From Trebouxia sp. TZW2008 (taxonomy: Eukaryota; Chlorophyta; Trebouxiophyceae; Trebouxiales; Trebouxiaceae), in contig BDIU01000196.1 in NCBI GenBank assembly GCA_002118135.1, positions 1 to 64,000 of the forward strand: DNA of 64,000 nt. The letters run 5' to 3'. The number at the start of each line of letters is the position of its first letter. Position 1 is the stretch's first letter. Positions 1-11,080 of this stretch are shown one piece after another. The notes beneath the pieces are model-generated. The model made no database searches. It saw only the letters and a list, made by a program, of their open reading frames with translations, and was not told the origin of the DNA. A program made the position numbers and the translations under genes.

Positions 1-501
1 GATGCATGTTTGACCCTTTCGCGAGCAATCGGCTGTCGGCTTTCGCCCATTCGCCATTCGGCTGGGGCTCGTGACCTTTCTGCTCTCTCACTGATCAGCA
101 TGTATGCTGCTGGGGTCTCGTGAGTAAGGGAATCTCAATGTCGAGAGACACGGAGAAGTCCCTGCAGCAGTGGGCTAGACCACCCGTCGCGAGCAACGAG
201 CACTTCTTTCACCTCGCGCACACCAGGCTGAAGTGTTGACTACACGGGGCGTTCCTTGTTCGCAGTGCTTGTGACGCTCACGGTGCATCGGACTTTCCTT
301 TAAAGTCAGTGGCCATAAGCAGCTCTTGAGGTTGCATCAGACACAAGATTTACACGCTTTTGGTTGATGCTGCTTGCGTCCACGGGTGTCAAATGCCTGA
401 ATGCTGCTCATTTTCTCCGGGTGAGCAGAGTTTCTGTCGCTCACTACCTGCCCCTGTCCTGATACTTCTGTACTATTTATACCGGCGCTGCGACGCCGTG
501 G
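1..501. other. 5' flank, no gene supported
   Basis: No exon with coherent splice signals or a recognisable protein is visible here. It precedes the first ATG (position 502) chosen for the coiled-coil kinase gene, so it probably holds that gene's promoter and 5' leader. Confidence 0.4.
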
Positions 502-3500
502 ATGAGGACCTCCACGCTCACGTCGCCTGCTGCAGGTCGTCCTGGCTGTCATCAAGACAGTGAGACTTCTACAAACATCACGAGCCAAGAACAGCCTGTG
601 ATGATGCCTTTGGCTGAGAGCTGCATTGACACACTGCGAGAATATGAGTGCTTCACGCAACATGAGCATCACGTCATTCAACAGGTGATGCAGCTTTGCA
701 AAATTGGCAAGTGACTTCAAGAACAGCGTCAGCAACTTGAAGTGCACTTATCTGACCTGCAGTTGTGATGTTTGTTTTGTTTGCTGCAAGGGCCAAGAGC
801 TCTTTGACACTCTGTGCAGCTCGCATGTGGACTGCACCGATATGAATGTTTGCGCGCTTAGGGAAAGTGCCATATGCAGGCTTTGTTGGACTTGAAGGAG
901 ACATGCGCCTCCAGCAGAGGAGTTTCAGGCTGGGTAATTAGGACAGCATTGGCACAGGTTGTTCAGAAACACAAATTTGTCAAGCAGGCTGACTACAAAG
1001 TCAATGGGCTGATTCAAGGCATCTTCAAGGTAAGCTTCTGTCAATGTGTCAACCTCCTGTCATCATTCACAGGCTTGAGCACTAGCATGCTATATGCTGC
1101 CTGCATGTTTGACTTCAACAGGCCTTGACACCTGCAGGAAGCTGCCTATATGGTGACTGGAGAGCGCTTCCAACAACACTACAGCCGCAAGGTCCTTCAG
1201 AATGAGCTGAAACGGTGCGAAATTGTTTTACTGCCCAGGGTCTACAATCATACTCAAGTACATCTCTTTCAGCGTTGTGACAAGTCGCTTGAGATGTTTT
1301 GAGCTGTGAGTGTTGACAGCAATATGAACAATGTCCTTGGCAATGCAGCAAAAGAAGCGGCAGTGCCTGATGGTCTCAAATGCTACAGTGGGCTCATGTC
1401 ATTGCTGCGCTACTTGTTGGCGCAGAATCGCATTGGAGGAGCTGTATCATGGTATTGATCAAATGAGCTGTGTCTGTGCAGGTGTGGGGAGGCTATCAAG
1501 GATGAGATTGCAACACGCCAGGTGAGCCGAGCCTCTGGGCATAGGTCTTGCACGCATTGGACCAAGCTGGTCAAGGCATGAATGACACTGAGGTCACGGC
1601 ACACCCTTTGAAAGCTGAGGGTGTTCCTTGCCTTTGACATAAGTATGTGGCAGGATGCTGTTGCAGAGAGCAGCATGCATGTGCGACTAGATCATTGACA
1701 CGACTTTCTGCTTTCAAACTGTGCCAAATAGCAGCATGATCATTCTGCAGGCTGTGGATGCTGCATACAAGTCACAGCTTGAGGGACTGCAATCTGAGAC
1801 GCACCAACAGGCCAGTACCATTTGGAGTCTGAACCAGCAACTTGCAGGCTCTCAGTATGACAACACTTCCCTGCGCCAACAACTTCAGCACTTGACCATG
1901 GATGTGTCAGCACAGCTTGCTGATGCAGCAGCTGCAGTAGCCAAGGCTAAGAGCAGGTGTGTGTCACAAGAGCTCCAATCTGTTGCAGTCAATCACTGCT
2001 GATGCCAAGCCTTGAACGCTTTTACATCAAAGTCAACGATTCATTGCAGTGGGTGTGCATGGCTACTGTGCTTGGTTGTTGTTGTAAAGATCTTCCTGCA
2101 TATGTTCTCGTGCGTGCAGTGAAGCTAGGGTTTGGGCTAACAAGCATGTGTTGAATCTCAGTTTGTTGACATAACAGAAGCTTATCATGTCAATCACGTG
2201 AACGGCTTGCAGCATATTGCTTGAGCGGCAGGAAAGCATACACTCAAGCAATTTCCATTCCATTCTATTCAGCTGAGCTCATTTAGACTGCCATCAGGAC
2301 TTATCAGCAAAACAACCCAACCCGTTGTTACCATGGCAACGTGGTCAAAGATTGGATCACAAGCATCTTCTGATGGTCATTGAAAGAGCGCTGATATCTG
2401 ATATGAGTTATCTGTCTGGCAGGCAAGCAGAGGGTTTGGCTCAGCTGGAACAGATGCAGCAGGCCAGAGAGCAGGATCAGCAGAAGAGTCAGGTTAGCAG
2501 TCTGCACCGGCATTGTATTGCTTGAGCGTTCTGCCAAAGCTCCACAGCTTCTGCATCTGTCACACTGTTGCGCCACATGCACTGCTGCCTCGTACACTCA
2601 TCTTGCTGGCGCATGGTAAGAGCTGCCAATTGCACACGCCTCAAGCTCTGTTGACAAAGCAGGCGCTGCTGTTTTGGTGACACATGAAACAAGCCATAGG
2701 GTGCTCATGCGTAACTTATGCAGAGCTGTTTGATGACAGGGCAAGCTGAATTCACAGTCCATGCCTTGCTTCAGGGTCTGATGGAAGCAGAGCAAGCGAA
2801 GGTTCTGGACCTGGAGCATGGCAGGCAGCAGCAGCTGAAGGCCATTGAAGACCTGGAGGAGTCCCTGTCAACATCTCACTCTACACATCAACACCTGGTC
2901 AATGAACTGAAGCACCAGGCAGGCGATTTGGAGCAGCAGCTTGCTGATGCTGAGGCTGCTGCAGCTGTGGCAGACAGCAGGTTGGTCACTGCGAATTTGG
3001 TTTCTAGCAGCTGGCTTGTCCTGCATTCTGTCTTTTGAGATGATGATGTTGAGCTGTTTGTTCAAAAGCCACTTCGCCCAGATTCAGACTGTTATGCTTG
3101 GCCTCAAGCATGCCAAAATGCTCAGAAATGATGGCCATTTGAGTACTGCTGTTGTTGAAGCTTCAGGGTCACACTCGTGCTGTGATGTTGAATTCCTTGT
3201 GCGCAGACCAAAAGGGTCCTACACCATGCTCAGTTCAGCAGTATGAGGTCATCAATTTTGTTGTCTGACATGCAACATGCAGCATATGGGCTTGCTGTCA
3301 GAGTTTTGTGTGTAATGCCATTGGGCATGTACGCATTGATAGATCCTTGTGTGAGCCATATTGCTGTCTGAACAGGCATGATGAAGATACAAGCCGCCTG
3401 AGTCAATTGGAAGCGGCCAGACAGCAGGACCAGCTCAGGAGTCAGGTCAGTATTTGATGTGCTCTCCATGTGTTGCAGTATTGAGCAAGCAAGCGCAAAA

Positions 3501-6500
3501 ATTGCAGATTGACAACAAAGACTTTTTGTGCAATGCTCGGTCGTAGGCAAAGCTCGTGTTGCTTCAGAGGTGCTCAGCATTCTTGAGATGGACAATAGCC
3601 TACGCTGCTTCTAGAACGAGGCAGCTTTGCCTTTCTTTCTGTGAAAGCTTTGTTTTGTTGTGTGTCAAGGTTGCTGCAGACATTTGAAGGGCACTGCTCA
3701 CATTACACTAGTACGCCACACATTGCACTACCTCTGCCTATAGCTTTGGCTTCGCATGCATGGTGACCTAGTGCACATCAATGACTGATTGATTGGACTG
3801 ATTTCATGCAGTCTGAGCAGGACTGCCTGTCATCTGAAAGCAAACAGCAGGCGCAAGAGATGCAGGCATTGCAGGAGAGGCTGGCATCCTTGGAGCAGGC
3901 TTCTGAGACTGAGAAGTCAAGGTGCAACGACTCCCCCTAGTCGTCACATTCAACAACACATCTTGCCCTTGCCATCTCTCAGCAGATAGTCACTTGGTCT
4001 GTTCAAATGGTGCATCATCAGCACTCCTTTTGTGCTTTGCTAAACAAGCATCAGCCAGCCTAGATGTGCATGTTGACATCACATGCGTGTCAGAGAATAA
4101 AAAGGTTTTTTGAGGGTGTAGCTGAATATCACCACTCTGCAGGTGGCACTTGCAGCTGTTTGGTGCCTGTAATCTGGCATGCCACGTGTGCTACTGGAAC
4201 CATATGTCTCTCATTGGGTGTTGCTGTGTTGTCAGGCACAAGAACGAGGTGGACAAATTGCAGGCTGGAATCAAGAGATGCCTGGTCGCCAGTCAGGTCA
4301 GTTGCTGCTCTTTCTGTTGCTATAGCGCTCACATGCTCAGCAGCTTAATGTATTGCTGTTTTGGATATACATGTCAAAACTGGACATGATTGTTACCTAT
4401 GTCCTTGCCTTTGTCACCGTGGACAGTCTTGAATGTGCAGCATGCAAATTGCAACTTGCTCAGGACCCAGCTGGGCTTTCGGCTGTCACATCACAGCAAG
4501 CAGCTCACGGTCTGACTGCTGCAGGGGGTGGTCGAGGCTGAGAAGGCTAAGGTGGTGCAGCATGCTGAGACAATCCAGCTGCGAGAGGCATTGTCAGCGT
4601 CTCAGGCTGATCACACTCGCCAGCTGAAGCAGTTTGATGAGGAGCTTACTGCTGCCAAGACAGCCATGCTTGATGCTGAGAGCAGGTATTTGACCATCAC
4701 AGTGACTACGTTTGCATTGTGCTTTGGTTGCTGGTACGTTTTCAGCCAGGTCCTATGGTTGCAGAGTTGTGTCATGCTCAGCATACATCATACTCAGCTT
4801 GTTCTGGGTTGTAATGTAACTTTTGTCAACCTACATGGCACCCTCTTCTCAGTGCATGTGGCCATAAATTGCTTAAACTGCTGCCCTGTCCTGCATAAGC
4901 TGTGGCTGTTGCATGCAGGTTGCTTGCTAGCTGCAAGAATGACACTTGTGACCACGACACACTAATATCATGCCAAGCATTCTATACTGGCAGGTTGGCA
5001 AACGCCCATTTCATGCTTTACAGGCTTGGAGACTCCCAGGCCAAGGTACTGTCACTGGAGCTGGCTGGGGCACAAGAGACAAACAAGATCCAGGTCAGGA
5101 CTCCTCTCAGGCCACTCCATGGTTTGAGCGCAGACTGTGTGAGCTTGTGACTTGCACACAGACATAATCAGACATAAAGCAGTAGTCACTTAACATCAAG
5201 GTCGCAAGGTGTTGGCTGTCGCACAATCACTGGTTCTCCTGACTGAGGACACAATACAAACAGAGGGCCTTCATTGAAAACATACCTGCAGCCATGCCTG
5301 TCAGTCTACTGTGTGCTCTGAATGGTATCTAGTAATTTGCATGCACTGAATATATGTATATGTTGGATGTCAGTGCATACGTACATGCATACACTGAAAG
5401 AGTACATGCATCAGTGTATGCATATATAAACTTGCAGATTTTGGCCAGGCTGTTGCACCCTTGGCATAGCAGTCCACCACCTCCACCACTTCTACCACAA
5501 CCAAGTCTGCTGCCTACATATCCCTTGTCTTGCCATCAAAGTATGGCTGCAAGTGGCAGAGATTGCAACTAGTGAATAATCTCATGTGTCAGATAGTTGA
5601 GAGTTTGTTCCAAGACAGAGACATACTTCCAATGCCATGCCATGACACAGTCCTCTGCTAGGACTCTGCTATGACCTTCTGTTGTGCACCTCCTGCTGTG
5701 AACTCTGCTATCACACTGTTCTGTGCCCACAGGCTGTTCCTGCATGGCTTCAGCGCCTGCAGGAGCAGAAGGGCCAGTTCAGCGCTTCTGCCTTGCAAGA
5801 TTGGGCAGCAGAAAATGCAAAGGCAGAAGCGGCAACTGCAAGACTGCAGGTCAGTCCCAACCCTGCCAAACTTGTGTTTGCTGGCATGCATTACTTGCAA
5901 GACTTGTTCTTGCACAGATAGGTTCTGTAGCTGTTGGGGCAGCCAGTGGCTGTTGGGGCAGCCAAATAGATGTCAGGGACCCTGCTGTGAACTTCATGCT
6001 GATGTATTGTGTACCATTGACGCATGTTGACTTTTTATTACTTTGTCAGCATGGTCTAATAGTCAGATTGACATGCATCTGAGACATGCTTATAGCATGA
6101 CAGGTCAACCTAACATCGGTGAATGCACACACTATGTTCAGCGTACCCTGTGATGCTACGTACCTGTTCAAGTCTACATCATGATTGCCACGCCCATTCT
6201 GCATTGTAGGAGGCCCTGCTAGCCGAGGACATGGCTGAAGCAAGAGGCAGCAGCATTGAGGGTCCTGACTCGCCTGAAGCTGCGGATGAAGTGCGCCTTA
6301 AGGTGAGCCATAGCAAAGGCTCCCGTTTATGACTTGCTTTCATACCCACACACGCAATGCTGGCTGAGATATTCAGTAAATAGCGCAATACTCTGCTGTC
6401 ATGTACATCTCAAACCACAGGCTTGTCTATTTCAGCTTCTGTCGAACACACTGCAAACAGACAGTGCTGTGCCGGTGGACAATGACACATATTTTGAGGT

Positions 6501-9500
6501 TCCACACGTTGCCATGATGGATACAGCTTCTGCTGCTGCTATTGCTATTTCAGACGCGACTGCAAGGCAATGCTGCCTGGGCTGGTGTCACGCACGCCTA
6601 GCACCTTTGTCAAAACGTCCTATTGTTTATCGTCACTGTTATTGTTACTCTGATGATGGTGATGACTGCTTATGAGCATCACCTTTTGACTGTGCAGGTG
6701 AGAGATGCGGATGAGACGGTGACCCCTGAGCCGTCAGAGGCTGGGTGCAGTGACAGGGCGCAAGAACTGGAGGGCCAGCTTGCACTCGTGAACGCCCGCA
6801 ATGACAAGCTGAACAAGCACATTGACAATATGGAGCGCCTGACTCGCATCCCCTACCTCCTTCTGGTGAGTTTGCTCTTCTGATACCTTCCCTTCTGATG
6901 TTTGGCACAATGAGTGTGCGCTGGCGTAAGCATGGCTGTTGCCTCAGACGTCGTCAGGTTGCATGCATAGAATGGCTTTCAGATGATGGTCTTTTCCTTG
7001 GCAGTGCTCCTCTGTGGGTACATTGTCATGCTCAGCCAAGGCAACTGCTTTGCATCCGTTTTATCAGTTGCAAACTGCAGACTGCATTTGCATCCATCTT
7101 TGCATTACTTTGCACATAAGAAGTAAGCAGCCTGGCAGCTGAGCCTGCATGTGTGTGGCGCGCAGAGGCAAGGGTGGCAGGTGAAGCAGGAGCTGGGACA
7201 CGGCACCAGTGGAGCAGTGTCTCGTGCCAACAGCCAGCACTTCCCTAACTGTGTGCTCAAGAAGGGCTACTCCTATCGCATGCAGCAGGAGGCACAGACC
7301 ATGCGCTTCTTGAACCACTCCAATGTCGCGCGCCTATATGCTGAGGTGGCCACTCATGAGCTGTCAAGCGAGGGCCACCCACTGACCTACCTAGCTCTGC
7401 AGAGGCTGGGACCTTCCCTGCTATCCATGATGCGAGACACTGCTCATCCGTACGTACTCTGGTTTTTTTTGCTTTTGTGATGCTTGCTCAAATGAGTGAG
7501 TTAATTACAAAGCGATAGCACGTCATCAAGACTGCGTCCCCCATGGGACACGCTACTCACACGTACTTATTCCTGCATACCTTGCTGAGCATGATGCTTG
7601 CTGGTATGTGTTGATTGCATTAGCATGTCAACTTCTTATTGCAACTATGTTCATCAGGTTTGCATCTCTGCGGTTGTTTGCTGACATCATCATGATGCTG
7701 ACGTTGTGTCAATACATTCCCAGGTAAGCAGTCCTATGCTTCCAGAACAACTGCGACCTGTTGTGTGATCTTTGGTATCAATCAAAGTACGCGTTGCAGT
7801 ATTCCCTGGTACCATCACAGCTGCTGACTGCTCTGACTGGGCATTGTGCACACCTGTAGCAAGGCTGATGGGCATGTTGATGCATAGGCAAGTAAGTCCA
7901 CCTGGGCAACTGTCACAGCGCCTTCAATCTCATGTACTGGTTGACCTGCAGATTCACAGCCTGACTCTGAGGGACATAGTGGTGGGCGTCCAAGGCCTGG
8001 CCACCAGTTCGGCACACACCCATAGCAAGGGGTTGATGCGCCAGGATGTTTACTCTGAGATTGTTCTGCGGTCTCTGGCTGGACCTGGGTCAATGCTAAT
8101 CTGGATAATGCTGTTTCTTGACATCTGCTGATTGACAAGTTTGATGCACAGGCTAGGTTTGAGGGAGATAGTAGTAGGCTTCCAAGGCCTGGCTGCTGGC
8201 GTGGCACATATCCACAGCAAGGGTCTGGTGGACCAGGATATCCACTTTGAGAATGTGCTGCGCTCTCTGGATGGCTGCACCTGGGTCAAGGCTGACTTGG
8301 GCAGCGCAGTTTGGACCCACACCAATGGCCAGCCCACCAGAATTCAGCGCTGCCTGTAAGCCAGCTGCATCCCCCCATGTATCCCATGCATCGATTTGTC
8401 CTGTGAATCTATTTTTGCCTGTGGTCGCTTGCGTGTTTGTAGGTCCATCCATGTAAACTGGCATGCATTTGTGTGTTGGCTTGTTTGTTATGTACTCATC
8501 TGTCCAGCTAATTTGAGTCCTCAACATGTGCTCAACCACATGCTAGTTATTTTCCACATCCTGATCAGACAGAAGTTGTTGCTCTGCAAGAGTGCACAAG
8601 CTTGCAGAAGTCACAGCGGGCATCTGTTTATACAAGCGACTGTCACATGGCTCATCTGGCAGCAGCTGTCATACATCTGCTGTTGTTGTTGGTATGGATG
8701 GTCTGCTTCTTTCTTCCTCATCATCATCTTGTCCTCCACACAAGCCTTCAGCTCAGTCTCATCATCATGCAGGTGTGGTGTGGGCTTGGAGGCCCCAGAG
8801 ATGGCTGACAGCCTTCTCCAGCACGGCTGGTATGAACCACAGGCCGCCTCAGACATATGGGCCCTGGGCTTACTCATGCTAGACGTTGTTTGCGGCCAGA
8901 GGACCAAGATCCATGACAAGCTGTTCAGGAGCCCAGCGCTTCTTGAAGAGCTCAAAGGCAACAGGAACTTGGACACCTCTCCAGTAGTGAAGGAGTACTA
9001 CACATACCTGCAGAGCTTGTTGCCAGGCCATGGTCAGCAGGACTACGCACACCAGGTCAGCACCCTGCTTATGCCATGTTTGAAGAGTACACAAGCGAAG
9101 CACTCAGCAGAACATGGCTAGCTTGCTGACTGGTCTCATGCAGTCCTGGCCGGATTGCGACAATGGCATCCATGTCTCATGACCAACCTGCTTGGTTGCA
9201 TCCGCGCAGTCATGCGCTATATTGCAAAATTGCCACTCGCGCCACCGGCATTGGCACGAGATGGGTTTTTTCATCTGGCTCAGCAGCGACATCAGTGATC
9301 TCTTAGGCGTTCTGTGCTGGTGCATAGGTCAAGTACCCCTCAGGCTTCAAGGGATCCAAGACCTCAGCCAGATGTCAGTTCAAGGAGGTGATGAAGTCCT
9401 GCCTGCACTCTGCACCAGGTGACCGCCCAACAGCCAGTGAAGTGCAGGAATCCTTGTATGCCATCATGCAACGGCAGGGCTGGTCTGATGATCTCACAGA

Positions 9501-9525
9501 ACAGCCTACCTGTGAAAGCAAGTAG
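502..9525 (+). CDS. Long coiled-coil protein with C-terminal protein kinase domain
   Basis: Nineteen exons keep reading frame and splice phase across every junction: 502-684, 880-1029, 1138-1214, 1482-1521, 1751-1956, 2423-2492, 2775-2980, 3376-3445, 3812-3921, 4236-4296, 4525-4685, 5024-5093, 5733-5849, 6210-6302, 6698-6865, 7166-7449, 8152-8355, 8773-9055, 9328-9525. They predict about 916 residues. The first roughly 590 are Glu/Gln/Ala-rich helix of coiled-coil type. The rest is a kinase fold: glycine loop GHGTSGAV, candidate beta-3 lysine in VLKKG, catalytic loop VDQDIHFENVL, DLG in place of DFG, EAPE for APE, and DIWALGLLMLDV in the F helix. The catalytic Asp and Asn are kept, but the loop HRD is DQD and the usual Lys is His, so activity is plausible yet atypical. 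Substrate and pathway are unknown. The first two exons are least certain; the kinase end is firm. Confidence 0.75.
1751..5093 (+). repeat. Four long/short exon pairs encoding the coiled-coil rod
   Basis: Eight consecutive exons alternate long and short with lengths 206/70, 206/70, 110/61 and 161/70 nt. Every long exon begins in phase 0 and ends in phase 2 within an Arg codon after an Ala/Asp/Glu/Ser-rich stretch. Every short exon ends in phase 0 after Gln and is followed by GTCAGT-like or GTTAGC donors. All length differences are multiples of three. This is what repeated duplication of one exon pair followed by divergence would leave. Sequence identity is low except near the long-exon ends. 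Confidence 0.65.
5385..5423. repeat. Perfect 13-bp inverted repeat in an intron
   Basis: The arm ATGCATACACTGA at 5385-5397 and its exact reverse complement at 5411-5423 flank a 13-nt spacer. The surroundings are alternating TA/TG sequence (about 5340-5430). It lies in the intron between exons 5024-5093 and 5733-5849 of the kinase gene and could form a hairpin in DNA or pre-mRNA. Confidence 0.7.
7952..8130 (+). repeat. Degenerate tandem copy of the kinase catalytic-loop exon
   Basis: This stretch parallels exon 8152-8355: LRDIVVGVQGLA against LREIVVGFQGLA, and HSKGLMRQDV against HSKGLVDQDI. It is preceded by a CTGCAG acceptor. The copy has Ile where the catalytic-loop Asn should be and has lost the metal-binding DLG part. 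Spliced from the previous exon in the required phase it soon hits a stop, so it looks like a dead exon. Confidence 0.75.
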
Positions 9526-11080
9526 CTTTAGTAGACAGGTCAGGACATGTCCAGACTGTTACAAGCAGGCAGCTGTCATGACATGTCAGAGGACCAATTC
9601 CAGCAATCCCGCTGTAGGCGCTGCTGGCTGGTTGCTCTCATCTGCTAGTGACTTACTATCAGTGTCTGAGACTGTACAGTTCTGCTGGGCTCCAAATTTG
9701 ATCATCTTTGGGATCAGACTCCAGATCTGAGACATGGCTGGGTATACGTGCGCCTGTATCTTTGTAGTAATTGTTTCACCCCAGAGCAAGCAGTATGTTT
9801 TGCTTTTGATTAGTACCTCTGAATGAGCAGGGCTTTTTGCCACAACTGTTACTGACTGTCAGCAGTGCTGCAAAACTCGCAGGCATTATGCCAAACAGCA
9901 TTGTTTCTTCTATGTTTGAACTCTTACTTTCAGATCTGCAGCTGCTGATACTTCGCAGGCAGATAGATATCTCAGGTGTACGGGACGTGCTGCATATGTG
10001 TCTGCTGACATGTGCTCATGATCTTTGCTTGAGAACTTTTCAGCCCTGTGTTGTGCTGCTAGCGGTGTTGTTTAATCAAGTTTGCTGTGTCCTGCAACAC
10101 GTAGTCTGGGGTCTCGGCAACTTCTTGCTTTCTTGTTCTTATTTCAGAGATTACTCAGCACAATGAACAGCACTTTCCAGTAGCTGATAGACAGCAATAC
10201 TTGCAGCCTTTTGTTAGGCCTTTTTGCTGTTTCAGGCAAGATACATTGCGGTGTGTTATGTTCTGCCCGCTTGCAGTCTTTTGTAGCAGTGTGAGGTGTC
10301 AGTTCCCCTAGCATGCTTTTAGTCAAAGTGTGCTCTGTACATGTCAGGCATTGCAGCTGTAATCAAGATTTGCTGCTGAGGACAATCTGTTTACGATTAC
10401 CTACATACCTAACGCTGTATGCAGCGGTCTATTCTGCGACGGGGTGGCTCAGGTCAAAATATGTCAACACACGCAAAGATTGCTACAGCTTACCCCATTT
10501 GCGTATCATTGGTGAAGATGATTGAATCTGGCGAGATGGTACTTATTCTTTGGCTGCAAAAGACAGCCATGCCCCAAACGTGCAGTGATGCACTGTGTTG
10601 AGCATGAGGCTCACACAGTGTACACTACAAATCACTACTAGTATTATATTGCAGCAGCATCCAAGATGAAGCAGCACCTGCAGGTGAGGGTCCTGCAAGC
10701 CAATTTCGGCCATTGTAAAGCAGTCGTAATGCACTTTCACATGCTATGCTGACGGGTCAAGGTGTGTCTCCCGTGTCTTGCCTGATTTGGCTAGGCTAGC
10801 TTTCATTTTGCGATACACGTAGCATGATTTGGCCGTGCTGTGACTTGTAAAGTCCATGTCACTACCCACGTGCGCTCTAAAGGATGCGCAAGGGTGACCT
10901 GGCGGGCAGTTTTGCACATAACCGAGTTCCGCACCAAGCGCAAGTTGTTCAGGATCCAGGGTCAGCATCTGCAACAGTCGCAGACAGCGCTTGCGCACTG
11001 TTGCTGAAGGAATCTGCATCGATTCTGAGCGTTTGCTGTGCAAATCCCGTTTGAGAAGGTTGCCTGCAAGTCGCGCACAA
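9526..11080. other. Intergenic: kinase 3' region and PGK upstream region
   Basis: No gene is supported in this 1.55-kb stretch. It should contain the kinase 3' UTR and the PGK promoter and 5' leader. Reading frames on either strand are short, or antisense to PGK exon 1. Confidence 0.5.

Noticed and set aside
6554..6600. Possible extra kinase-gene exon reading TRLQGNAAWAGV after a CAG acceptor
   Set aside because: Its exit phase does not fit the next exon, while joining 6302 to 6698 directly keeps the frame.
10991..11080. In-frame N-terminal extension of PGK that might be a plastid transit peptide
   Set aside because: It would start at TTG; the first ATG is at 11081. No upstream exon with ATG could be shown.
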